This document shows, one piece after another, positions 1 through 8,900 of a DNA stretch of 64,000 bases. Location of the stretch: the NCBI RefSeq assembly GCF_001269655.1, contig NZ_LHVE01000010.1, positions 62,001 to 126,000 on the forward strand, written 5' to 3'. The notes under the pieces were generated by a model. The model saw only the letters and a program-made list of their open reading frames with translations. It was not told the origin of the DNA and searched no databases. Within the stretch, counting starts at the first letter, position 1; each line of letters begins with the position of its first letter. The stretch comes from Pseudomonas thivervalensis. Its GTDB lineage: Bacteria; Pseudomonadota; Gammaproteobacteria; Pseudomonadales; Pseudomonadaceae. Made by a program: the position numbers and the translations under genes.

Positions 1-2
1 CC

Positions 3-596
3 TATATCCCGGCCGATGGCGACGGCTTCGGGGCGATGATGGAGCACTATGAGAAATACTGCCTGCCGATCTTCCCGATCAAGAACAACAACTACACCTG
101 CTCCTTCGTGTCCCTGGGCAACAAGGCCTACTTCCTGACCTACCCGCAGGATCGCCCCAAGGACATGCCGGCCTGCTGCATGTTTTCGCCGATGAATCAT
201 CCGCCGCGGCAAGACTTCATCCAGCACCTGCCCTACAGCGCCGAGCGCAGCCAGAACCTCGACGGCAGCGTTCAGGCCTACGCGCTGGACCTCCAATCGC
301 CCCAGGGTCCGATCCTGTTCGGCTATGCCTTCTACAAAAAGATGACGGGACAACCGCCCTACCGCCAGCCCCAGTCGTTCTTTTTCTCCGGTGACACCAG
401 CGTCGCCAATGCCCCCATCGTCAGCCAGAACTACACCAACTTCCGCATCGCCAAACCGGACCCGGCCCAGACCTGGGCGCAGGTGGCCGCGATGTGCCCG
501 GCGAATCCACCGCCCTGCCAGTTGTTCGAGCCACCGGCTTCACAGAGCAATGGGCAAAAGGCGCAGTGGAACAAGCTCATGCAGCGCAAACCCTGA
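3..596 (+). CDS. Hypothetical protein, 5' end outside the window
   Basis: The reading frame is open to the first base of the window, so the true start lies upstream; the first in-window ATG is at 36. About 198 residues remain, ending in a proline- and glutamine-rich tail. I see no catalytic motif I recognise. Several cysteines (paired CC near the middle, CPANPPPC near the end) suggest an exported, disulfide-containing protein. It precedes the heme-motif gene by 19 bases and is probably part of the same operon (to 4820). Function is unknown. Confidence 0.6.
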   Translation, partial: YIPADGDGFGAMMEHYEKYCLPIFPIKNNNYTCSFVSLGNKAYFLTYPQDRPKDMPACCMFSPMNHPPRQDFIQHLPYSAERSQNLDGSVQAYALDLQSPQGPILFGYAFYKKMTGQPPYRQPQSFFFSGDTSVANAPIVSQNYTNFRIAKPDPAQTWAQVAAMCPANPPPCQLFEPPASQSNGQKAQWNKLMQRKP

Positions 597-615
597 CCAA
601 TGACGAAGGATCGCC

Positions 616-1920
616 ATGAACACTTCATTCCGTTTCACCTGGGTCCTGCTGGGTTTGGCCAGCCTTCCGGCCCTGGCCCTGGAACAATCCCAGGATCAAG
701 CCATGCCACGGACGCAGGCCACCAGCCTGAATTGCCAACCGCCCAGTACGGCACCGGCGGCCAACGCCAGCCAGGACCTGTTCGATCAATACAGCTGGCA
801 GCTGTTCATCGCCATGAACTGGCCCGCCCAGGCCGGGCAGCGCGGTGATCCCGACTGCAGCAAGCAACCAGGGGCCCCTGGCTACACCGTCTGGCAAACC
901 TACAAGACCGTGGAGGAAACCTTCCTGCCACAGGGGGCCGATCCAGGCCCCTGGAACACCCCGCAACTGGCCAAGAGCCTGGGCATCATCAACATCGCCG
1001 CATTGAAGAACAGTTCCCAAGTGAATGCCGTCGACCAGGCTGTCGGCGGCTGGCTGATCGACCAGGCCGGCAACCCGACCTACTACGACATTTCGGCCAA
1101 CGAGACCTCCTACAACTACGTCGTCGCCAACCAGTTCTACAACGCCGATGTGGTGTCCAGAGCCAACAACATCAACTTCCCCTATGGGGTCATCGAGGTC
1201 AAATCGAGCTGGCGCATCCTCACCCCCAACGACAATGCCAGCCGCTACCTGACCATGCTTGCGCGCGTGGCCACGTTCGACGACCAAGGCCAGCGCACCG
1301 GTGTCACAGAGGCCTACCTGGGGCTGGTGGGGCTGCACGTCATCACCAAGGTGAACGGCTATCCGCAGTGGATCTGGTCGACCTTCGAGCAGATCGACAA
1401 CGTGCCGCCCAAAGTGCTGGTGAACGGCGTGTGGGTCGACCAACCCACCACCGGCACGGCTTACTCCTACTTCAACCCCAGCGCTCCGCCAGCCACCCTC
1501 AACCAGTCGCCCTGCGACTGGCAGACTCAGGGCGCGCACCTGGTCTGCGTGCCCAAACCCGGCACCACCTTCCAGACCCCCAACCCATTGAACCGGTTCA
1601 CCCCGATCGCCGAGGTCACCAACGAGGTCAATACTCGCTACCGCAGCGACCCGGACCTGCAACGCAGCGTCTTGAAGTACTACCAACTCATCACCACCCA
1701 GCGCCCGCTGATGCCGGACAACCCCAGCAATCCACTGGGCCAGCCGACACCCGCCCTTTCAGCCAACGTGACCATGGAAAGCTACATCCAGCCCAACAGC
1801 AGTTGCATGAATTGCCACTCCATGGCGACGCCGGTCAAGAGTCCCTACAAATCCGATTACTCCTACCTGTTCAAATTCGCCAATGCACCTGTCGGCAAAA
1901 CCATCAAGGACGAGGAATAA
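616..1920 (+). CDS. Exported protein with one CxxCH heme c motif near the C terminus
   Basis: 434 residues. The N terminus has a signal peptide (MNTSFRFTW, hydrophobic core, cleavage likely after PALA), so the product should be periplasmic or membrane-associated. One c-type heme motif is visible, C397-M-N-C400-H401, followed by a methionine (M403) that may not be the distal ligand. The rest is not a recognisable cytochrome fold; it has a tryptophan-rich segment (SWQLFIAMNWP) near residue 60. Start ATG 616 has a good ribosome site (GAAGGA). The next gene begins 3 bases after the stop, so the two are translationally close. A single-heme partner for an oxidase or dehydrogenase is possible but not shown. 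Confidence 0.75.
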   Translation: MNTSFRFTWVLLGLASLPALALEQSQDQAMPRTQATSLNCQPPSTAPAANASQDLFDQYSWQLFIAMNWPAQAGQRGDPDCSKQPGAPGYTVWQTYKTVEETFLPQGADPGPWNTPQLAKSLGIINIAALKNSSQVNAVDQAVGGWLIDQAGNPTYYDISANETSYNYVVANQFYNADVVSRANNINFPYGVIEVKSSWRILTPNDNASRYLTMLARVATFDDQGQRTGVTEAYLGLVGLHVITKVNGYPQWIWSTFEQIDNVPPKVLVNGVWVDQPTTGTAYSYFNPSAPPATLNQSPCDWQTQGAHLVCVPKPGTTFQTPNPLNRFTPIAEVTNEVNTRYRSDPDLQRSVLKYYQLITTQRPLMPDNPSNPLGQPTPALSANVTMESYIQPNSSCMNCHSMATPVKSPYKSDYSYLFKFANAPVGKTIKDEE

Positions 1921-1923
1921 CTC

Positions 1924-3732
1924 ATGAGCATCCTGAACGGACCACGGCTGAATTTCTGGGGCGGCATCCGCACGGACGTCAGCCTGCCGAACAACTCCCC
2001 GACCATTCCTTACGATGGCAACGATGACTGGCCGCTCTTCGACCTGACCACCTCGACCCTGGCACCGGGCGCCGAGCCCTACACCGACGACCAGTTGAAC
2101 AACATGATCAATGCCCCCACCGGCAACTACTACACCGCCGGTGGCTGGAATCACTATGGGCAGCATGTCGTCGACATGCAGAACGCCTTGATCAGTTCCC
2201 AGGGCATCCCCGGCAGCATCAGCACCACCGGCGACCTGGTGGGCCAGGCCGTCTACCTGCTCGGCTCGGTGGACCCGGTGACCAACCAGGGCCCGGTTTC
2301 CGGCCCGATGATGGTGGACCTGGACCCCACCGCCTCGACGACCACACAGATCTTCGTCGGTGGCCTGCAAATCGGTGGTAACGACAACATCCAACTGCTG
2401 ATCCGCTGCGACACCGTGTGCAGCAGTTTCGACGTAGCAGGACGTGTGCTGCTGCCAAAAAAAATGGACGCGCCGGGCTCTTTCCACGCCAGCGGCACCT
2501 TTCAACTGACCTTCCCAATGAGCAGCATCGTCAGTTGGAACCAGAACAGCAGCGGCCTGCGCTCGATCATCCAGGCACCGGAGGCGACGGGCATCGTCCT
2601 GCGTTTCGTCATGTTCGAAATGTGCCCGACGATGACCACTGAACAACTGGACGCCGACTATGCCGCCGGCCGGTACACGCCCAACCCGAGCATCGGCCGG
2701 GTCATCGGCACGCTGGCCCCGGCCTTCGCCGACGAGCCGCTGAACTGTCAGCCAGGGCGGCAATTGGTCAACCAGAGTACGGGCAATGCCGGCTATGCCG
2801 ACCTGGACAACACCGGTTACCTGAGCATCGACATGGTGAACGTCATTCCGAAGGAAACCTTCCGGGCGGTCAGGGACGACATCACCAGCCCGATCGGACC
2901 CAACGCCAATTACGGAAAAGTAACCATCAGCGCTGGCGCCACCACCCTGACGACCCTGGAGCCGACCAGCCGCTTTTTATTGGACTACTACGTGTATGGC
3001 GGCATCGTCGACCTGCCCCTGACCTTCGATCAGCTACAGGCTGTGAAAACCAGCGCCCTGGCGATCAACGCACCGGGCACGGTCGCCGGTACCACGTTGC
3101 AAGCCACCGAGTCGACCTATCGGATCTATGCCGACCAGCGCAACGTCTACCTGGAGGACTACCCCAACGGCCTGTCGATCACCCTGCAGGTCAGGTACCT
3201 GGGCGGCGCAGTCCCCAGCGCCACCGAAATCGGCCTGCAGGCGGCAGCCCCCGCAGTCTATGATCAACCGCAATACTGGGACTTCCTCGACTACCCTGAC
3301 TCGCTGACGCTCAGCGCCGGCCAACTCGCGATCAGCTTCCCCGTCACCCTCAAGCCGGGCAGCGCCGCCCAGGCGGGGTTTGTCGCCTTGACCTGCACGG
3401 CCAATGGCTTCGACAGCAGTGCTTACTTCACCAATTTCCGCAAATACGCCCAGACCGACTTCGGCATTCCCCGGGGCACCACCATCACTTGGCCACTGAT
3501 GTACCCCAACGTGCTGCGCTTCCACTACCTGGCGTTCCCCGCCATGTCGCGCTATATCCCGCTGAATCAGCCCGACGCCATCATGGGCGCCAAGAACCCC
3601 ATCCTCGCCCGTACCTCGGATGCCTACAAAGGCACCACGCTGTTCATGCCGGTGGTGCGCTCGATGTCGCCCTGCCAACGGGCGCTGCTGCGGGCCTATC
3701 TCACCGGCGAACCGTGGCAACCGCCGCAATGA
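1924..3732 (+). CDS. Conserved-looking hypothetical protein, 602 aa
   Basis: Long intact frame with a strong ribosome site (GAGGAATAAC) directly after the heme-motif gene. No signal peptide: it opens MSILNGPRLNFWGGIRTD. The sequence is rich in aromatic and Asp/Asn residues with many predicted beta strands, and contains two cysteine pairs (CDTVCSS near residue 160 and CP near 238), but no motif I can assign. Its stop overlaps an ATG (ATGA at 3729) in the frame of the following gene. Tight packing with its neighbours suggests one functional unit. I do not recognise the family and assign no function. Confidence 0.7.
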   Translation: MSILNGPRLNFWGGIRTDVSLPNNSPTIPYDGNDDWPLFDLTTSTLAPGAEPYTDDQLNNMINAPTGNYYTAGGWNHYGQHVVDMQNALISSQGIPGSISTTGDLVGQAVYLLGSVDPVTNQGPVSGPMMVDLDPTASTTTQIFVGGLQIGGNDNIQLLIRCDTVCSSFDVAGRVLLPKKMDAPGSFHASGTFQLTFPMSSIVSWNQNSSGLRSIIQAPEATGIVLRFVMFEMCPTMTTEQLDADYAAGRYTPNPSIGRVIGTLAPAFADEPLNCQPGRQLVNQSTGNAGYADLDNTGYLSIDMVNVIPKETFRAVRDDITSPIGPNANYGKVTISAGATTLTTLEPTSRFLLDYYVYGGIVDLPLTFDQLQAVKTSALAINAPGTVAGTTLQATESTYRIYADQRNVYLEDYPNGLSITLQVRYLGGAVPSATEIGLQAAAPAVYDQPQYWDFLDYPDSLTLSAGQLAISFPVTLKPGSAAQAGFVALTCTANGFDSSAYFTNFRKYAQTDFGIPRGTTITWPLMYPNVLRFHYLAFPAMSRYIPLNQPDAIMGAKNPILARTSDAYKGTTLFMPVVRSMSPCQRALLRAYLTGEPWQPPQ

Positions 3733-3764
3733 CCGTACCCCCTTCTCATTCACGGAGAGAGCCT

Positions 3765-4820
3765 ATGGCCGTTCCCCTTCAGATCCCCGCACACCCTGGG
3801 GAAGACCTGCGCCCCAACACCCTCATCGCCGACGACCTGCTGAACCCTCGCGGCCTCTGCCTGCAAGCCGATGGCAGCCTGCTGCTCACCGAAGCAGGCT
3901 CAGGGTTGCCCGACCAACCCTTCAGCGGCCGTATCAGTCGTCTGCGACCGGATCCGCAGCGGCCCGGCGCCTACCTGCCCCGCGAAACCCTGGCCCAAGG
4001 GTTTCGCGCCATGAACATGCAGGCGCGCATGCTGCGCGATGAAATCATGGGCGTGTCGGACATCGCCTGCGGTGACGGACGCTGCCTGGTCAGCCAGACC
4101 GATTACGTCGCCGGTTCCAAACTGCTGGACCTGCAATTCACACCGCCCGAGCCGGTCTTCCATAGCCGCGGCAATCTGAACGCGCTGTGCTACCACCCGA
4201 CCCGCCGCAGTTGGCTGGCCGTCAAGCCCGATACCAATCAGTTGGTGGAGTTCGTCACAGGCCAGGAAGAGCGCGTGCTGGTCCAACTGCCCGAACTGGA
4301 TCAAGGCCAGGAAGCCGTTCCCGTGACCCTGGTGTACGAACCGGCGACAGGCGCCGTGCTGATCAGCCTGTTCTCGGGCGAACTGCATGGCGACCCGAGC
4401 CGCAAGGGCATCGACTTTGCCGAGAAGGCAGGCCAGGTAATCCGGGTCTGGCCCGCCAGCGCTGAGATCGAGATCCTGATTCGCGGCCTGCAACTGCCCA
4501 CCGGGCTGGCGCTGCGTCCCAATGGCCAGCTGTTGGTGCTGGAACTCTGCGAGCGCCTGCAACAACCGCTGCTCCCCGACTGGAACGGCGAACCTTTGCA
4601 TGGCGGCTTTACCCGATTCAGTGGGCGACTGCTGAACTGCGACTTGCAAACAGCCCAGGTCACCGTGCTCGCCCGCGACCTGGATACCCCGTCCAACCTG
4701 TGCCTGTTACCCGACGCGGTACTGGTCAGCGAAGGCATGGGCCTGGTCGGGCGGCCACTGCCTACGCCAGATGCACACGCGGTGCCATTAAGCGGCAGGC
4801 TTCGTCGGGTGCAACTCTGA
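3765..4820 (+). CDS. SMP-30/NHL-type beta-propeller protein
   Basis: 351 residues from ATG 3765, which has the best ribosome site (GGAGAGA, 5 bases upstream); the frame is open back to 3489 and an alternative ATG lies at 3729 overlapping the previous stop. Repeated segments of the type NPRGLCLQADGSLLLTE, PTGLALRPNGQLLVLE and TPSNLCLLPDAVLVSE are the six-bladed propeller signature of SMP-30/gluconolactonase/NHL proteins. No signal peptide is visible. It is last in the operon and is followed by a strong hairpin terminator. Hydrolysis of a lactone or a scaffold role are both compatible; the substrate is unknown. Confidence 0.6.
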   Translation: MAVPLQIPAHPGEDLRPNTLIADDLLNPRGLCLQADGSLLLTEAGSGLPDQPFSGRISRLRPDPQRPGAYLPRETLAQGFRAMNMQARMLRDEIMGVSDIACGDGRCLVSQTDYVAGSKLLDLQFTPPEPVFHSRGNLNALCYHPTRRSWLAVKPDTNQLVEFVTGQEERVLVQLPELDQGQEAVPVTLVYEPATGAVLISLFSGELHGDPSRKGIDFAEKAGQVIRVWPASAEIEILIRGLQLPTGLALRPNGQLLVLELCERLQQPLLPDWNGEPLHGGFTRFSGRLLNCDLQTAQVTVLARDLDTPSNLCLLPDAVLVSEGMGLVGRPLPTPDAHAVPLSGRLRRVQL

Positions 4821-4843
4821 ACAGCTCAAGGCCGAAGACAAAG

Positions 4844-4882
4844 AAACGGCGCTTATCCTTCACGGGATAGGCGCCGTTTTTC
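4844..4882. terminator. Bidirectional intrinsic terminator
   Basis: A 14-bp stem (AACGGCGCTTATCC pairing with GGATAGGCGCCGTT, one G-U position) with a 5-base loop is followed by a T run on the + strand and by TTTCTTT on the - strand. It lies between the convergent NHL-type gene and the SDR, so it should end both transcripts. Confidence 0.85.
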
Positions 4883-4888
4883 CTTGAC

Positions 4889-5653
4889 TCAACCAGCGGT
4901 GACCGTCATGCCACCGTCCGCCATGACAATCGAGCCGACAATAAAACTGGCACGGTCCGACGCCAGGAACGCAACCACCTCGGCAATTTCTTCCGGCTGC
5001 GCTGCCCGACCGATGGGTGCGGCCTCACCGTGCTGGGCGAGGAACGCCGGGCCGTCCTCGACCACATCATTGAGGATGTTGGTGACCACATCACCAACAC
5101 CGATCGCATTGACCCGAATACCATGCTCGATGACTTCCAGCGCCAGGGTACGCGTCAGTTGCGCCAGGGCACCCTTGGAGGCGGTGTAGGCAGCGATGGT
5201 CGGGAAGGCAAAATAGGACGCATAGGAAGCAATGTTGACGATGGCGCCCGATTTGTTGGGCATCATCGCCTTGACCGCTTCGCGTGAGTGCAAGAAGGCG
5301 GCGGTCGCATTGACCGCCTGGATGCGCTCCCAGTCCTGGCGCGTCATGTCGATCACCAACTTGTTGATGATGATCCCGGCATTGTTGACCAGGATGTCCA
5401 GCCGGCCGAACTGCTCGACCGCCAGGCCGACGGCGCGCTCGGCGGCGCCATCCTTGGTGATGTCGGCCTCCAGCGGCACCAGCCCCGGACGGGCCAGCTC
5501 ATGGACGGCGGGGTTGATGTCCTCCGCCACCACCTTGGCGCCGCGGGCATGCAACAGCAATGCGATGGCCTTGCCGATGCCACTGGCTGCGCCGGTGACC
5601 AGTGCAACCTTGCCTTCGACTTCGTGGGGAATGCTGTGTTGGATATCGGTCAT
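4889..5653 (-). CDS. SDR family NAD(P)-dependent oxidoreductase
   Basis: 254 residues from the ATG at 5653, chosen because it follows AGGAGAGCGATC; the open frame extends upstream to 5899 without a better site. Classical SDR features in order: cofactor motif TGAASGIG, NNAG in LVNNAGI, catalytic serine region NIASYAS, catalytic Y-x-x-x-K as YTASK, and the C-terminal DGGMTV. An acidic residue after the second strand (EDINP) hints at NAD preference. It is monocistronic, convergent with the operon before it and divergent from the type I secretion substrate. Its substrate cannot be told from sequence. Confidence 0.9.
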   Translation of the reverse strand: MTDIQHSIPHEVEGKVALVTGAASGIGKAIALLLHARGAKVVAEDINPAVHELARPGLVPLEADITKDGAAERAVGLAVEQFGRLDILVNNAGIIINKLVIDMTRQDWERIQAVNATAAFLHSREAVKAMMPNKSGAIVNIASYASYFAFPTIAAYTASKGALAQLTRTLALEVIEHGIRVNAIGVGDVVTNILNDVVEDGPAFLAQHGEAAPIGRAAQPEEIAEVVAFLASDRASFIVGSIVMADGGMTVTAG

Positions 5654-5956
5654 GATCGCTCTCCTGCGTGAGCGGGCCGACGAGACATTCGCCGGCCCGG
5701 CGCCCGTGGGCGCTGTCGTTATCGACGGCTTCACTGTCTCGCAACGGCGATTAGCGGGCTTTCGCAGGCTTGCTGGGACTGTCGGGGTTTTGCGCGAATC
5801 TGCCCGCGCCGACACAATCCCATTACCGGTGGCATAGGCCGGAACTCCCACTCCGCCTGGGAGTATCAGCCGATACGCAATCACTCCGGGCTTCCCCATA
5901 GTGCGGTCATAAGGTCAACGGTCAGGCCTCGATGACCGCATGCTCTGGAGAAAGTC
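5654..5956. promoter_or_regulatory. Divergent promoter region with a 7-bp inverted repeat
   Basis: 303 bases without a gene between the SDR and the secreted repeat protein. It holds a perfect inverted repeat, ACTCCCA and TGGGAGT with a 7-base spacer, at 5844-5864, about 93 bases before the start at 5957. This could be an operator for the repeat-protein gene. No clear -10/-35 pair can be fixed by eye. Confidence 0.4.
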
Positions 5957-8900
5957 ATGACTATTCGCGAGCAAGACTCAGCGCTGCTGAGCGATCCAGC
6001 CTCGCTATACACTGCAACCGCCAGCACCGGCCTGGGGGTCGTAGCAACCGGCGTCAACGTGACGCTGGATGAAACCGCCAATTTGCAGAACGGCGCCGCC
6101 ACACCAGGCGCTCCAACGGACGCGGATGACAACGACATTCTGGTCGCGTCCCTCCCCACTGCCTTCGCCAGTCGCCTGACCGCGCTCGGTACAGGGACCG
6201 CAACGGGAGCAGCCTTGAGCGGCTATACCGGCGACGTAGGCAACACCGGCAGCGATGCGTTCACGGTCAACGCCGCGCCTGGTGCAACCATTACCAATAT
6301 CAGCTTCGTCGGCAGCACCGGTGCGCCGCTCGACGGTGTGGACAGCGGGCTGGATACGCTCAACGGCACCAGCATCCTTCTCTACACGGACACCAACGAC
6401 AATATCGTTCTCGGCCGGGCCGGCGGGCCCGCCGGTGCCATCGTCTTCGCCGCGTACATTGAAGAAACCGCCACCGGCGGCAAGATCTGGACCGTGCTCT
6501 ACGAACCGCTCCAGCAACCGGTCAATACCAACCCCGACGATGCCGTCAACCTGCTGGACAAAGTCTTCATCGGTGCGAGCCAGGACCTGCAATTCAGCCT
6601 GGCCGATGCGCCTTCCGGGCAGAACCTGTTCCTGATGTTCACCACGGCGAACCCGACGACGGAGCTGGTCGACGGCGTCCTGCGGATCACCGAGCCCACC
6701 ATCATCGCCACCGGCAAGAACCCGGCCGACCAATCCAGCGGCGCCAACATCACCACCGGTGACACGATCAACACCAGCCAGGCCGGTGGGCCGACAACCT
6801 TCGGTACCAATAACCAGATGATCGTGGAACAGGAAGGCATCCGTTTCACCTTCGTCACCGGTGCCAGGCAGGATGTGACCATTCCCAACCTGGACCAGAC
6901 CGAAGCGGATGTGGAATCCAACATCGACTTTACCGACGTCTTCAATACGAAGATGGCTAACTTCGATGTCGTGCAATTGCAGGCCGGCAAGACGGCCGTG
7001 GTAAAAATCAGTGCGTTCAGCACCGCGGCTGAATCCGGGGTGAACTTCGTCAACGGCTACACCGGTGACACCTCGGTGGCGATCAGCAATGTCCGGGTCA
7101 TCAACATCAGCACCGGGGTAGTCATCGAGAACTCGGACGGCTCTGCCAACGATGCGGGCATTGTCATCAGCTTCGCGTCCGGGGTGGCCACCATCACCGG
7201 CGTCAAGGCTGGCTACACGATTGAATACACCACCACGTCAGACCATAACCGCGTGCTCATCGAAAACGGTGCGGCCCTCGACGCCAAGGGCACCAACCAC
7301 GCCGACTTTGACATCGGCGGCTTCACGCTGGTCCAGGCTTCTGTCACGAAGACCGAGATCGGCTCGCAGATGGTCTTCGAAGACGATGGGCCGAGCATCG
7401 GCACCACCGGCACCGAGCCCACCCTGACCGTGGATGAAACGCTACTGGGCACCAACGCCACGCAGAACTTCGCCGCCAACTTCACCTCCGCCTACGGCGC
7501 CGACGGTGCCGGCACGCTGACCTATGCCCTCGGCATGGTGGCCGGCGCTTCCGGGCTGACCGATACGGCCACGGGCGAGCTGGTCAACCTTTCGCTCAAT
7601 GGCACAACAGTGGAAGGTCGCACCGCCACGACCAACCTGTTGGTGTTCACTGTCAGCGTCGCCACCAATGGCGATGTCACCCTCGACCAACTCCGCGCCG
7701 TGGTGCATCCCGACACGACCAATCCCGACGACGCCCAGAGCCTGACCTTGGACAACCTGGTCACGCTGACCGCGACCAAGACCGACAGGGACGGCGACAG
7801 CGTTCAAGCCACACTCGACATCGGCCAGAACCTGGTCTTCGAGGATGACGGGCCAAGCATCAGTACCACCGGAACCGAGCCCACCCTGACGGTGGACGAG
7901 ACGCTACTGGGCACCAACGCCACGCAGAACTTCGCCGCCAATTTCAGCTCCGGCTATGGCGCCGACGGTGCCGGTACACTGACCTATGTCCTCGGCATGG
8001 TGGCCGGCGCTTCCGGGCTGACCGACACGGCCACGGGTGAGCTGGTCAACCTCTCGCTCAGCGGCACCACGGTAGAAGGTCGCACGGCCACCACCAACCT
8101 GTTGGTGTTCACCGTCAGCGTCGCCACCAATGGCGATGTCACCCTCGACCAGGTCCGCGCCGTGGTGCACCCCAACACCACCAATCCCGACGACGCCAAG
8201 AGCCTGACCCTGGACAACCTGGTCACGCTGACCGCGACCAAGACCGACAAGGACGACGACAGCGTCCAGGCGACGCTCAACATCGGCCAGAACCTGGTGT
8301 TCGAGGATGACGGGCCAAGCATCAGCACCACCGGCACCGAGCCAACGCTCATGGTGGATGAGACGGTATTGGCGACCAACGCCATGCAAAACTTCGCCGC
8401 CAACTTCGTCTCCGCCTACGGCGCCGATGATGCCGGCACACTGACCTACGGTCTCGGCGTGGTGGCCGGCGCATCCGGGCTCATCGACACCGCCACCGGC
8501 GAGGCGGTCAACCTCTCATCCAACGGCACAACGGTAGAAGGTCGCACGGCCACCACCAATCTGCTGGTGTTCACCGTCAGCGTGGCCACCAATGGCGATG
8601 TCACCCTCGACCAGATCCGGGCGCTGGTGCACCCCGACGCCACCAATCCCGATGATGCGAAGAGCCTGGCGGACAACTTGGTCACGTTGATCGCGACCAA
8701 GACCGACAAGGACGGCGACAGCCTCCAGGCAACGCTCAACATCGGCCAGAACCTGGTGTTCGAAGACGACGGCCCTTCCGTCGCGTTCGGCAACCTGATC
8801 GGTACCGGCAGCGTCCTGGCGCAATATGGATTCTGGGATAAATCAGCCGGGGCCGACGGGCTGGGTGCGGCGGGCCTGGACATCTCGTTGGTCAATGGCC

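Noticed and set aside
625..1686. Long open frame on the minus strand opposite the heme-motif gene
   Set aside because: Shadow of a high-GC coding region; composition is low-complexity (Gly, Val, Asp, His) and there is no motif or ribosome site.
3489..3764. Extended start for the NHL-type protein at 3489
   Set aside because: The extension overlaps the previous gene by over 240 bases; ATG 3765 has a clear ribosome site and begins at the conserved fold.
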